Assembly (NCBI RefSeq): GCF_014203735.1
Contig: NZ_JACHJQ010000002.1
Location: 1,053,224-1,117,223, forward strand
DNA: 64,000 bases
Direction: 5' to 3'
Origin: Actinophytocola algeriensis
Lineage (GTDB): Bacteria > Actinomycetota > Actinomycetes > Mycobacteriales > Pseudonocardiaceae
Each line of letters starts with the position of its first letter. The first letter of the stretch is position 1. The notes under the pieces are model-generated. The model did not search any database and was not told the DNA's origin. It saw only the letters and a list, made by a program, of their open reading frames with translations. Shown piece by piece: positions 53,825-62,672 of the stretch. A program made the translations under genes and the position numbers.

Positions 53825-55158
53825 GCGACTTCGGCCGCACGGCCGCCGACGACACCGATGCCGTGGAGCGGACCCTGGACCTGGCCTGGGAGCTCCTCGG
53901 AGCACAGCCGGCGCATCCCAAGGTCGCCGAACTGGCGCTGCAGGTGCTCGCGGCCCAGCCGGAGCGAAGCAGCGCGTCGCTGTTGCTCGGCTATCACCGT
54001 GAGGCACGTGGCGAGGCTGACGAGGCGCGGCGTCTCTACCTCCAGGTGGCCGGCCGCCGCGACCGCCAGTTCATCAGCGCGGCTCGTGCCCTGCGGCGTC
54101 TGGCGTTCGCTGAGCACGATCATCCCGGGGCGCTGCGGTGGGCGCACACCGTGCTGGCCGAGGACCACGAGGACTGGGACGACTGGATGGAGCTGGGCTC
54201 TGTCCTGGCACGCTGCGGGGAGCACGAGGACGGGTGGCGCCAGCTCGACGAGGCGGTGGCACTGTGCTCCCGGACGGCGCCGGACGATCTCCCCAAAGCG
54301 CTCGGGAAACGCGCGGAGTATCTGCTGGGGAGCCTCGCACCACCCGACCGGTTCGTCCCCGCGGCCGAGGAGGCCGTCCGGGCCGATGCGGCGAACTCCT
54401 GGGTCGCTCTGCTGCTCGGCTGGGCCTACCTGGTGCAGTACCGGTTCACCGACGCCGAACAACTCGGTCTGCGACTGCTGCGCGAGAACCCGACCGAAGA
54501 CCTGCTGCAGAACCTGGTGGAGACGGCTCGGACGATGCTGGGGATCGTCGAGAACGCGCACGCCAAAGACATCACCCTGGAGGACATCCGCCGCACCGGG
54601 TTGATCGAGATGGCGTGGCAGCAACTCCGCGACCAGGTGCTCGGCACCGACCTGGATTCCGCGCTGGCGGCGTTGGACGACGTGCTGCCCGCCGACCTGC
54701 GCGCCACCCTGCGACCAGGAGCCCCGATCTCCGATGAGACCGAGAGCGACAAGATCGGTTCCATCGCCGCGGAGGACCTGGTGGCCTGGCACGACGGCCA
54801 GCAGCCCGGCTCCGGCGCCGCCTGGGGGCTGGCCGAGCCGTTCCGCCTGATGTCGACAGCCGAGATCATCGCCATGAGCACCGAGATCGAGGCCGACCAG
54901 GCAGCGCACCCGGACTGGCCTGAGAACGAGATCTGGGAACAGGTGATGACCGACGACGCCGGGGCGTACCTGGTCGTCGTCGCGTTCGGGGCGCTGGTCA
55001 AGCGTCGACCCGGACATCCCGACGAACCCGTCGCCGCGTCGATGGCCGACTGGATCTGGGACCGGGTGGCCGGCTTCGGTGGTCCGGACCCGCGACCAGC
55101 ACCCCGGAAGACCGAGGATCTCCCGACCGACCTGCCCCTGTCCCCGGGACGTCGCTGA
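53821..55158 (+). CDS. TPR-repeat protein, third gene of the AAA/TPR operon
   Basis: A 445-residue protein. Residues 1-240 are tandem tetratricopeptide-like helices: TLDLAWELLGAQPAHPKVAE, ASLLLGYHREARGEADEARR, then AHTVLAEDHEDWDDWMELGS and SWVALLLGWAYLVQYRFTDA. The C-terminal 180 residues have no known fold and include GSGAAWGLAEPFRLMSTAEI and NEIWEQVMTDDAGAYL, with a Pro-rich end. ATG 53821 overlaps the ATPase stop (ATGA). TPRs suggest scaffolding for the ATPase or its clients. Confidence 0.85.
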   Translation: MSDFGRTAADDTDAVERTLDLAWELLGAQPAHPKVAELALQVLAAQPERSSASLLLGYHREARGEADEARRLYLQVAGRRDRQFISAARALRRLAFAEHDHPGALRWAHTVLAEDHEDWDDWMELGSVLARCGEHEDGWRQLDEAVALCSRTAPDDLPKALGKRAEYLLGSLAPPDRFVPAAEEAVRADAANSWVALLLGWAYLVQYRFTDAEQLGLRLLRENPTEDLLQNLVETARTMLGIVENAHAKDITLEDIRRTGLIEMAWQQLRDQVLGTDLDSALAALDDVLPADLRATLRPGAPISDETESDKIGSIAAEDLVAWHDGQQPGSGAAWGLAEPFRLMSTAEIIAMSTEIEADQAAHPDWPENEIWEQVMTDDAGAYLVVVAFGALVKRRPGHPDEPVAASMADWIWDRVAGFGGPDPRPAPRKTEDLPTDLPLSPGRR

Positions 55159-55271
55159 CCGCCGGCGGTCGCGCCCCCCACACCACCAGGAAGGGCCGCC
55201 GACCTGGCGATACATCCACCAAGTCAACGGCCCACACCGGTCGGGCTCTGTCGATGCGTCTGGCGCGGTGG

Positions 55272-56141
55272 TTACCCGGTGCAGTTGGGCACGGCGGGGA
55301 CACTGCCGACGCAGTTGTTCGGGGTGTTGGCGGTGATGGGTGAGTTGGTGGTGGTCATGGTGCCGCCCTGGCGGTAGACGCCGCCGGAGTTGCCCACGGC
55401 CGGCAGGGCGTGGTTGTTGGTGACGGCGGTCTGGGTGAGCGTGGTGGCGGTGGAGTTGACCGCGGAGATGCCGCCGCCCCGGCCGGCGCTGTTGCCGGTG
55501 ATGAACAGGGGGCTGCCGGTGACTCCGGTGACCGTGAGCGTGCCGCGCAGGCCGTTGTAGATGGCGCCGCCGTCGCCGAGCAGGGTGAGGTTGCCCGACA
55601 GTGGGCTGTTGGTGAACGTCGCGGCCGGTGCGGTGCCGCTCGGGGTGTCGGCGTTGGCGAGGCCGCCGCCGTTGCCCGACGCGGTGTTGCCGGTCAGGGT
55701 GCTACCGGTGAGGGTGACCGCGCCGCGGTTGAGGATGCCGCCCCCGTCACCGAGCACGTTGCCGCGGGTGAACGCGACCCCGGTGGTGAGGGTGAGGCGG
55801 CCGGTCGGGCCGACCTCGGCGATCCGGAACAGCCCGAGCCCCAGCGGTGAGGCGTTGGTGACGGTGGCCGGGCCGATCATCGCGATCGGGGTGGTGATCA
55901 CCGGCAGAGCGTTGGACGGGCCCCCGTGGCTGGTGGTCATGCCATACGTACAACCACCCGCCAGGACGAGGGTGTCCGAGGTCGGGGTGGAGTTGGCCAG
56001 GTTCACCGCCGCCACCAGAGCGTTCTCACCGCACGCCACCGGAATGGTGATGGCCTGCGCCGCCGGGGCGGCCACGATCAAGCCCCCGGCTGCGATAGCG
56101 GCCCCGAACAGGGCCTGAGCGATGGTAAATATACGTCGCAT
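55272..56141 (-). CDS. Secreted right-handed beta-helix-like (Pmp-type repeat) protein
   Basis: A 289-residue exported protein. The signal peptide (about 1-30; ALFGAAIAAGGLIVAAPAAQ) is followed by repeated turns such as GDGGGILNRGAVTLTGSTL, TGNTASGNGGGLANADT, and LGDGGAIYNGLRGTLTV, typical of GGxNxG/Pmp-like parallel beta-helices. It has a Cys near each end (VACGEN, GGCTYG; NNCVGS, NCTG). No catalytic residues of pectate lyases are evident. ATG 56141 is used. The upstream region is AT-rich. It is likely a surface-exposed structural protein. Confidence 0.75.
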   Translation of the reverse strand: MRRIFTIAQALFGAAIAAGGLIVAAPAAQAITIPVACGENALVAAVNLANSTPTSDTLVLAGGCTYGMTTSHGGPSNALPVITTPIAMIGPATVTNASPLGLGLFRIAEVGPTGRLTLTTGVAFTRGNVLGDGGGILNRGAVTLTGSTLTGNTASGNGGGLANADTPSGTAPAATFTNSPLSGNLTLLGDGGAIYNGLRGTLTVTGVTGSPLFITGNSAGRGGGISAVNSTATTLTQTAVTNNHALPAVGNSGGVYRQGGTMTTTNSPITANTPNNCVGSVPAVPNCTG

Positions 56142-56490
56142 GATTACTTCAATTCCTGGAACAGGATAGAGGAGACCCACCTCGGCGCGATACGCCGGCG
56201 GGAGATAAACGCGGACGGGCGTACACACAATTCAACCCGATTGGCCAACGGGTCGCGTGCAATTCATCCACGCAAAAAAATACCTCGGCTCGTGATCTGC
56301 GTTCCGCAATCGCGGGCAGGTCAGGCATCCGAGGTCTGGGGTAACAAACAACAGCCTATCGCTTCGCCCAGATGACCGACACCCCAGCCCCCCAAATGGA
56401 GTCGCGAAATATCGGGCACGAACTCCGATCGGCGTCCATCCGGAATTACCGTGCTTCGTGCCGGCCGCGCGAACTCCTCCACCGCGCACG
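56142..56490. other. Low-GC intergenic region
   Basis: This stretch between the beta-helix gene start and the desaturase terminator has clearly lower GC than its neighbours (runs such as GCAAAAAAATACC near 56272 and GGTAAATATACG at 56124). No frame resembles a known protein. It should hold the promoter of the beta-helix gene. The composition shift may mark imported DNA. Confidence 0.4.
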
Positions 56491-56521
56491 CGACGCCCCG
56501 GATGCCGTATCCGAGGCGTCG
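56491..56521 (-). terminator. Hairpin terminator after the desaturase gene
   Basis: Arms 56491-56503 (CGACGCC-C-CGGAT) and 56509-56521 (ATCCG-A-GGCGTCG) with one internal mismatch and a GCCGT loop, about 85 nt past the desaturase stop. Confidence 0.55.
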
Positions 56522-56604
56522 TCTCAGTGCCTGTTCCTGGTCCGGTCAGTCCGGAGGTGAGGTCGCGAGCTTGACCACCAGGCGCCCTGTCGTCGTTCTC
56601 GTCG

Positions 56605-57636
56605 TCAGCGGTCGGCCTGCCGCAGTGGTGCGCCGACGGCGTGGAGGTGTTGCAGCACGTACCCGTAGGTCCGCAGCCATCCGCACTGCGAGTACTCGAT
56701 GTCCTTTCGCGCACAGAAGGCGCGGACGATCGGTTGGGCGAGACGCAGGTTCGGCCGGGGCATGCTGGGGAAGAGGTGGTGTTCCACCTGGTAGTTGAGC
56801 GCGCCGATGGCGAAGTCGACCCACCTGCCACCGCGGACGTTCCGGGAGGTGAGCACCTGCCTGCGGAGGAAGTCGATCCTCTGGCCGGGCGCGATGGTGG
56901 GCATGCCTTTGTGCCCGGGGGCGAACGAACATCCCATGTAGACACCCCAGAGACACTGGTGCACCAGGATGAAAGCCACCGCCGTGAGCGGCGAGAGGAC
57001 GAGGAAGACCGCAGAGAGGTAAGCGGCGAAGTGTGCCACCAACAGCACCATCTCCACCCTGCGCGACCTCAGGTCCCTGCGCCACAACGCTTTCACGCTG
57101 GACACGTGCAGGCTGAAGCCTTCGAGCAGCAGGAGGGGAAAGAAGAAGAAGGCCTGGTACTTGGCCATCCAGCGGAAGAACCCGCGTCTCTCCCGCGCTT
57201 GTTCCTCGGTGAAGGCGATCGCCGGGATGTGGATGTCGGGGTCGTCGTCCTCGTGGTTGGGGCTGACGTGGTGGCGGGTGTGCTGCGACATCCAGGACGC
57301 GTAGCTGAGACCGACCATCCCGCCGTGCCAGAAACCGACGACGTCGTTCGCCCGCCCACTGCGGAAGATCTGTTTGTGCCCGGCGTCGTGTCCGATGAAC
57401 GACAGCTGGGCGAACATCACGGCGAAGAACAGGGCGAGGAACAGCTGCCACCACGAGTCACCGACGTGAAAGAAAGCCACCCAGCCACCCGCGAAGGCGA
57501 GGACGTTGAGGGTGATCTTCACGGCGTAGTAGCCGTGACGTCTGCGGAGCAGACCGGCCTTCCTGACCAGTTGGGACAGTTCGCCGTAGTCCCGGCTGCC
57601 GACCGGCGCCGTGGACGAGGCAACGAGAGACGTCAT
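56605..57636 (-). CDS. Membrane fatty acid desaturase (front-end/acyl-lipid type)
   Basis: A 343-residue di-iron desaturase. Three histidine boxes are present: HDAGHK (H1), HTRHH in MSQHTRHHVSPNHEDDDPD (H2) and QVEHHLFP (H3), with the leading Q typical of front-end/delta-6-like desaturases. Four membrane helices. No cytochrome b5 domain is fused, so electrons come from a ferredoxin or separate reductase. ATG 57636 is chosen; GTG 57645 is nine bases upstream. The gene may act in cold or membrane-fluidity response; that is inference. Confidence 0.92.
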   Translation of the reverse strand: MTSLVASSTAPVGSRDYGELSQLVRKAGLLRRRHGYYAVKITLNVLAFAGGWVAFFHVGDSWWQLFLALFFAVMFAQLSFIGHDAGHKQIFRSGRANDVVGFWHGGMVGLSYASWMSQHTRHHVSPNHEDDDPDIHIPAIAFTEEQARERRGFFRWMAKYQAFFFFPLLLLEGFSLHVSSVKALWRRDLRSRRVEMVLLVAHFAAYLSAVFLVLSPLTAVAFILVHQCLWGVYMGCSFAPGHKGMPTIAPGQRIDFLRRQVLTSRNVRGGRWVDFAIGALNYQVEHHLFPSMPRPNLRLAQPIVRAFCARKDIEYSQCGWLRTYGYVLQHLHAVGAPLRQADR

Positions 57637-57764
57637 GTGCGCCACCGCTTTCTTGGTGCGTCGAGCCGCACCGGGGACTGGGGTGGCCTTGTGCCGCGGG
57701 CGACGCCCGCTGCTCTATCCACCGTCGCACGTTGCTTGATCGGCGACCCACCGCGGAGGGGAGT

Positions 57765-57920
57765 TCAGCGGGTCGGCTCGGGAATGTGGTCGATGGCGTA
57801 GACGACCTGCACGGCGAGCTCGCGGGCGACGTCGTCGGCGAGCGTCGAGTTCTTCGCGAGGACGTCCTGTACGAAGGAGACCCGTCGCTCGTAGCGGGAG
57901 ACGTACGTGATGTCTGTCAT
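57765..57920 (-). CDS. Small DUF6307-like protein
   Basis: A 51-residue protein read from ATG 57920 to TGA at 57765. It contains YVSRYERRVSFVQDVLAKNS, then LADDVARELAVQVVYAIDHI and ends PEPTR. The YERRV...VxDVL...LARxVxxAIDxIPE pattern matches DUF6307, a family of short actinobacterial proteins of unknown function. It lies 128 nt upstream of the desaturase gene on the same strand. Confidence 0.65.
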   Translation of the reverse strand: MTDITYVSRYERRVSFVQDVLAKNSTLADDVARELAVQVVYAIDHIPEPTR

Positions 57921-58170
57921 GGTGTTGTCCTTGTGTCAGCCGCGCTCCTCGCGAACCACGAAGTGGCGCCGCGTGAGGCGGAGGAGGTTTCGGAGCGGTG
58001 CGGAAGGGTCTGGGCGCACCGTACGAGGGTCTGCCCGGAACCGGCACCTCGAACGCGGGTGTCATCGGCCCCGATGCCTTGATCCTACGCCCGCTGACCA
58101 CCGATGTGCTGATAATCGGCTGTGAGTCTTCGCGGGATTCGTCACCACCGACGTCAGGCAGGCAGGGCCA

Positions 58171-58374
58171 TCAGTCGATCGACGGCACGGTGAAGGTCAG
58201 CGAGTCCAGCAGGTGGCCGTCGGCGTCGCGAAGCTCCACCCGCACCTGCCTCCCGGCAGGTACACCGAGTTCCGCCGGGCGCCGTTCACATCGCGGCGTC
58301 AGCCGGAAGACGCCGGTGGGCTCCTCCAACAGAAGTTGGTCGTCAGTGGTTCGGTACGACGCGGTTCGCTGCAT
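58171..58374 (-). CDS. Small hypothetical protein
   Basis: A 67-residue frame from ATG 58374 with GGAG upstream. The protein TTDDQLLLEEPTGVFRLTPR, then VPAGRQVRVELRDADGHLLD, ends TFTVPSID and looks like a small beta-sheet domain. No family recognised. Codon use is typical of the genome, which supports it being a gene. Confidence 0.5.
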   Translation of the reverse strand: MQRTASYRTTDDQLLLEEPTGVFRLTPRCERRPAELGVPAGRQVRVELRDADGHLLDSLTFTVPSID

Positions 58375-58706
58375 GAGCAGCTCCGTCCTGTGTGTCGTGG
58401 TGGATGGAGTCACAGCGGACTGTCCACTTGGTCGGGAGACGGTCACTTGACCTCGACTCTGGTCACGAACTGACATCATCCACCGCGGTGAAAGTGCCGT
58501 ACTGCCTGGTGACTGAATCGACCGTGATCACGGGCCGAGTTCCTGCCACGACGTCGTCGACTCGGAGATCGCCGACCACCAGGGTCCGAGCGACACCCTA
58601 ACCCTACGCCTGGAACGCGGACACGTCGCGACGCACACCTTGAACAACAAGCCAAGTGCGTGTTTTGAGGAGGATCCGCCTTGATCGGGTGGGCCGCGGG
58701 TGCGTG
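58375..58706. other. Region without recognisable gene
   Basis: A 332-nt gap. A short plus-strand frame ending near 58683 (DVVDSEIADHQGPSDTLTLR, then LERGHVATHTL) looks coding-like but has no start and no known match, so it may be a gene remnant. Otherwise nothing is seen. Confidence 0.35.
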
Positions 58707-59129
58707 TCAGCCCAGTGCTTTTCGCAGCAGCGCCGTCAACTGGTCCTGTTCGTCGGGTGAGAGTCGTCCGACCGCCGTGCGGGCGAAGGTGAAGGCTGTC
58801 GCGAACCGGTGGTTGACCTCATCTCCCCGGGGGGTTCGGGCGACGAGTCGTGCGCGGCGGTCCCGGGGGTTCGGTTCGCGGGTCACGAGACCGAGCGCTT
58901 CGAGCCGGGCGACGATCTGGGTGATGTTGGAGGCATCGCAGCCGAGCTCCTCGGCCAAGGCGCCCATGCCGCGTCGCTCGTCGAGTCGCCCGAGCACACA
59001 TGCCTGCGCCGGGCTGAGCGACAGCTCGGCCGCGGCCGTCTCGTAGGCGCGGTCGTACACGTCGACCAGGTCGAACAAGGCAGCCTCGGTCTCGGACGAG
59101 GTGGCTACGGGTCTGTTCGGCAGCGCCAT
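58707..59129 (-). CDS. MarR family transcriptional regulator
   Basis: A 140-residue winged-helix repressor: LSPAQACVLGRLDERRGMGA, then LAEELGCDASNITQIVARLE and LVTREPNPRDRRARLVARTP (wing with DxRxxR). Divergent from the oxidoreductase at 59216. Twin TACTTGAnTGGCTCAA boxes in the 86-nt gap are probably its operators, giving autoregulation and control of the oxidoreductase. Confidence 0.9.
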   Translation of the reverse strand: MALPNRPVATSSETEAALFDLVDVYDRAYETAAAELSLSPAQACVLGRLDERRGMGALAEELGCDASNITQIVARLEALGLVTREPNPRDRRARLVARTPRGDEVNHRFATAFTFARTAVGRLSPDEQDQLTALLRKALG

Positions 59130-59147
59130 ACTCCCAGCTTAGAGCAG

Positions 59148-59202
59148 TTACTTGATTGGCTCAAATAGCTGTGGTCCAATAATGCTTGAGCCACTCAAGT
59201 AA
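59148..59202. promoter_or_regulatory. Twin inverted MarR operators
   Basis: TTACTTGATTGGCTCAA (59148-59164) and, on the other strand, TTACTTGAGTGGCTCAA (59186-59202) are 16/17 identical and face each other. Each contains a TTGA-N5-TCAA core palindrome. Centre-to-centre distance is 38 bp. They lie in the divergent gap between the MarR and oxidoreductase genes. Confidence 0.75.
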
Positions 59203-59215
59203 ACAAGGAGATTCG

Positions 59216-60211
59216 ATGGACAGCAGAGTCGAGGGCGCGGCGGGCGGCGCGATCGTGGTGCCGCGGATGAAGGCGGTGGCCCTTGACCGGTTCGGCGGAG
59301 TCGACGAACTCTCGCTGCGCCGGCTACCGCTCCCGGAGGTCGGCGACGACGACGTCCTCATCCAGGTGGAGTTCGCAGGGGTCGCGTCCTGGGACGCGGT
59401 CGAGCGGAAGGGGGACTACGACGGCGTTTTCGGTCCTTCGGTCTTCCCCTACGTCCTCGGCTGGGACGCGGCGGGCACGGTGGCCGCGAAGGGACGCGAC
59501 GTCACCCGGTTCGACCTGGGTGAGCGCGTCTACGCCACGACGATACCGGCGCCGCGCGGCGGTTTCTACGCCGAGTACGCCGTCGTGGAGGCGGAGTTCG
59601 TCGCGCGCGTGCCCGACCGGCTGCCGACCGAACAGGCCGGCGCGATGGCGTGGGATGCCCTGACCGCACTGAGCGGTCTCGACCTGCTCGGTCTACGACC
59701 GGACGAAACGCTCATGGTCTTCGGGGCCAGCGGGGGCATCGGGCACCAGGCCGTGCAGCTGGCGCGGCACAGCGGCATCCGAGTGCTGGCCGTGGCCTCC
59801 GGTGACGACGGTGTCGCCCTGGCCAGGCGGCTGGGCGCCGACGCCGTCATCGACGGCCGCAAAGACGATGTGCCGGCCGCGGCCTTCGAGTTCGCGCCAG
59901 GCGGGCTCGACGGGGCTCTGGTCACCGTCGGAGGCGAGATCGCCGAACGGGCTCTTCGCGCGATCAAGAGCTCGGGACGGATCGCCTGCCCGAGCGGTCT
60001 GCTGCCCGCGCCTGTGACGTCGCCGGGCGCGACGATGTCCTACTACGACGGGGATCGAAGCCCCACCGCCACCGATCGGCTGAACGCGATCATCGAGGCG
60101 AGCTCCTTCGAGGTCCACGTCGCCCGGACCTTCCCGATGGAGCGGATCAAGGATGCGCATCGCGCTCTGAACGATCACTATGTCGGGAAGCTGGCCCTCG
60201 AGGTCGGGTAG
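59216..60211 (+). CDS. NADP-dependent quinone oxidoreductase-like MDR protein
   Basis: A 331-residue medium-chain reductase without zinc ligands. MKAVALDRFGGVDELSLRRL opens the catalytic domain, GWDAAGTVAAKGRDVTRFDL follows, and the cofactor fold is LMVFGASGGIGHQAVQLARH. It ends in HYVGKLALEV. ATG 59216 with AGGAG eight bases upstream. Such enzymes reduce quinones or enals; MarR control suggests response to phenolics or reactive electrophiles, which is inference. Confidence 0.9.
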   Translation: MDSRVEGAAGGAIVVPRMKAVALDRFGGVDELSLRRLPLPEVGDDDVLIQVEFAGVASWDAVERKGDYDGVFGPSVFPYVLGWDAAGTVAAKGRDVTRFDLGERVYATTIPAPRGGFYAEYAVVEAEFVARVPDRLPTEQAGAMAWDALTALSGLDLLGLRPDETLMVFGASGGIGHQAVQLARHSGIRVLAVASGDDGVALARRLGADAVIDGRKDDVPAAAFEFAPGGLDGALVTVGGEIAERALRAIKSSGRIACPSGLLPAPVTSPGATMSYYDGDRSPTATDRLNAIIEASSFEVHVARTFPMERIKDAHRALNDHYVGKLALEVG

Positions 60212-60387
60212 GACGCGACAACCGCCGAGCATCGCCACGACCGGGAGGGGTGGCTTGGTGGTGCTCGTGACGACGTGCCGGAAACGTTCGAGGGTGTCAG
60301 CCCCGAGGCACCCAGTTGCTCGGCAAGCGCACCGGGTGATGTCGGCGACGACCGATTCCTTCTCGGGCGCCGCCCGGTCTATACGTC

Positions 60388-61404
60388 ATGAGCGGCCGTT
60401 CAGGAAGGAACACATCGTTGATCGGGAAGGCTGAGGTAGGAGCGAAGGACGACGAGTTCGCGCGGGAAGCGGAGCCGTACCGCCGCGGCCTGCTGGCGCA
60501 CTGCTACCGCGTGCTCGGTTCGTGGGACGAGGCGGAGGACGCCCTGCAGGAGACCTACCTGCGGGCGTGGCGCGCCTACGCCAGGCTCGAGCAGAAGGAT
60601 CTGCTGCGGAACTGGCTTTATCGCATCGCCACCAACACCTGCCTGTCCACTCTCGACCGACGCGGCCGTCGGGCGGTGCCCTCGGGTCTCGGCGCGCCGA
60701 GCACCAACCCGGCCATCGATCCACCCGCCCCCGACCGGGATGCCTCGTGGATACAACCGATCGCGGATGGGGTCGTGGCGGGCTCGCACAACGACCCCGC
60801 GGAAATCGTGACCTCCCGGGACAGCGTCAGGCTCGCACTCATCGCAAGCCTGCAGCACCTGCCCGCCCGGCAACGGGCCGTTCTCATCCTGCGTGACGTC
60901 CTGGCATTCCCCGCGTCGGAGGTGGCGACGATGCTCAACACCAGCACCGTCGCGGTGAAGAGTGCTCTTCAGCGGGCCCGGGCGCGCTTGGCGGAGGTCG
61001 CCCCCGTCAAGGAGGAGCTGCTGGAACCCGATGACCCGCGTGCACGCGAGCTGCTCGCGCAGTACATGGCGGGCTTCTCGAACGCCGACACCCAGGCGCT
61101 CGAGAAGGCGCTGCGAACCGACGCCGCGCTGGAGATGGTCCCGTCCGGGATCTGGTTCGCCGGCAAGGCGACGTGCATGCCGTTCCTCAGCCGCGCAGTG
61201 GGTGTTCGGGGCACCTGGAAGATGCTCCCGACGACAGCCAACGGCCAACCCGCGGCGGCGGCCTACCTGCTCGGCGACGACGGACGTCATCATGCCTACG
61301 GCATCGGCGTGCTTGCCACGACCGCGACCGGGATCGCCCGGATCTTCGCCTTCGGCGAGGCGGCCCTGGTGGAACGGTTCGGGTTCCCGGCCGTCATCTC
61401 CTAG
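60388..61404 (+). CDS. ECF sigma factor with C-terminal SnoaL-like domain (SigG-like)
   Basis: A 338-residue sigma factor. Region 2 is LAHCYRVLGSWDEAEDALQE, then NWLYRIATNTCLSTLDRRGR; region 4 is LPARQRAVLILRDVLAFPAS and MLNTSTVAVKSALQRARARL. Residues about 215-335 form an NTF2/SnoaL-like domain (LLAQYMAGFSNADTQALEKA), the self-regulatory extension of SigG/SigJ-type factors. ATG 60388 is used; a TTG at 60418 with AGGAAGG upstream is a real alternative. No anti-sigma gene is adjacent. Confidence 0.88.
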   Translation: MSGRSGRNTSLIGKAEVGAKDDEFAREAEPYRRGLLAHCYRVLGSWDEAEDALQETYLRAWRAYARLEQKDLLRNWLYRIATNTCLSTLDRRGRRAVPSGLGAPSTNPAIDPPAPDRDASWIQPIADGVVAGSHNDPAEIVTSRDSVRLALIASLQHLPARQRAVLILRDVLAFPASEVATMLNTSTVAVKSALQRARARLAEVAPVKEELLEPDDPRARELLAQYMAGFSNADTQALEKALRTDAALEMVPSGIWFAGKATCMPFLSRAVGVRGTWKMLPTTANGQPAAAAYLLGDDGRHHAYGIGVLATTATGIARIFAFGEAALVERFGFPAVIS

Positions 61405-61575
61405 CCGATCCGGTCACGCCGCGAGCAGGGCTCATACACAGCGGTGGTTCCTTGCCCGCAGAACGCCGCTCTGAGTTGCGGAGGTCGTGTCTGTGCGGCA
61501 GGACCCCAGCGATTCCTTGTGAGCCGCCGACCAGTCATAGGTAGGACGGCGTGATCCGCAGAAGGAGACCATGAG

Positions 61576-62493
61576 ATGGCGAGCAAGAACGACTGGCTGA
61601 CAGAGCACTACCGGATGGTGAACGCGGCATTCGCCCAGAACCCGCCCATCTCGCTGGAAGAGTCCCGCGATCTCAACGAGCACTGGGGCGATGCGACCAC
61701 CGAGCCCGGCGGTGTCGACTACGTCGAGGTCGACGCCGGTGGCGTGCCGGCCATGTGGGCGACGCCGAAGGGCAGCGCGGCGGACCGGGTGCTTCTCAGC
61801 CTGCACGGTGGCGGATTCATCGGCGGCTCGATGTACACCCACCGCAAGATGTTCGCCCACATCGCCAAAATGGCGGGCGCGCGGGCGCTGATCGTCGACT
61901 ACCGACTGACGCCGGAACACCAGCATCCCGCCCAGGTGAACGACACCACGGCGGCCTACAGCTGGCTGCTCGACCAGGGGATCAGCGCCGAGCACATCGC
62001 GGTCACCGGTGACTCGGCCGGTGGCGGGCTCAGCATCCTGACCATGCTGCACGCCCGCGACCGGGGCCTGCCGGTCGCCGCCGCCGTCATGCCGCTCTCG
62101 CCGTGGTTCGACATCGAGAACGGTGGCGAGACCCGCACGACCAACGTGATGACGGACTCCATCTTCGGCGGCGAGACGCCGATGAACCTGGGCTTCCTCT
62201 CGCAGATCCTGTTGGGAGAGCACGGCGACCCGACCGACCCGGCCATCAACGCGCTCTACGCCGACCTCTCCGGCCTGCCTCCGGTGTACATCCAGGCAAG
62301 CGGCACCGAGATGATTCTCGATGACGGTCTCAGACTGGCCGCGCTCGCGGAGAAGGAGGGCGTGGAGGTCAAGGTCGAGATCTTCGACGGCCAGGAGCAC
62401 ACCTGGCAGATGGGGGCCGGCCGGTCACCAGCCGCCGACGAGGCGATCAGGAAGCTGGCCGAGTGGGTGCGCCCCAGGCTCGGTCTTGACTGA
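61576..62493 (+). CDS. Alpha/beta hydrolase, hormone-sensitive-lipase family esterase
   Basis: A 305-residue HSL-type esterase. The oxyanion motif is LLSLHGGGFIGGSMYTHRKM, the nucleophile elbow is VTGDSAGGGLS with Ser, the acid region is VYIQASGTEMILDDG, and the His is in IFDGQEHTWQMG. Such enzymes hydrolyse short-chain esters. ATG 61576 follows AAGGAGACC. It is downstream of the SigG-like gene but 171 nt away, and has its own terminator at 62511. Confidence 0.93.
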   Translation: MASKNDWLTEHYRMVNAAFAQNPPISLEESRDLNEHWGDATTEPGGVDYVEVDAGGVPAMWATPKGSAADRVLLSLHGGGFIGGSMYTHRKMFAHIAKMAGARALIVDYRLTPEHQHPAQVNDTTAAYSWLLDQGISAEHIAVTGDSAGGGLSILTMLHARDRGLPVAAAVMPLSPWFDIENGGETRTTNVMTDSIFGGETPMNLGFLSQILLGEHGDPTDPAINALYADLSGLPPVYIQASGTEMILDDGLRLAALAEKEGVEVKVEIFDGQEHTWQMGAGRSPAADEAIRKLAEWVRPRLGLD

Positions 62494-62510
62494 CGTCGCA
62501 CCCCGAGAAC

Positions 62511-62550
62511 CCCGGGTGCCCGTCCTCGACGCCGTGGACGGGCACCCGGG
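62511..62550. terminator. Hairpin terminator between esterase and anti-sigma-like gene
   Basis: Perfect 14-bp arms CCCGGGTGCCCGTC (62511-62524) and GACGGGCACCCGGG (62537-62550) with a 12-nt loop, 18 nt past the esterase stop and beyond the minus-strand gene that ends at 62673. Confidence 0.8.
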
Positions 62551-62672
62551 ACCACCTACAAAGAACGGCTCCCTCATCCCGAGACGCTGCGCGAGCTCGT
62601 CGTCGAGGCGCGACCGGTGGACGAGGCAGAACGCGCCGGGCGCTGCCAGCCGGGCCAGGTCCCGGCTGAGGG

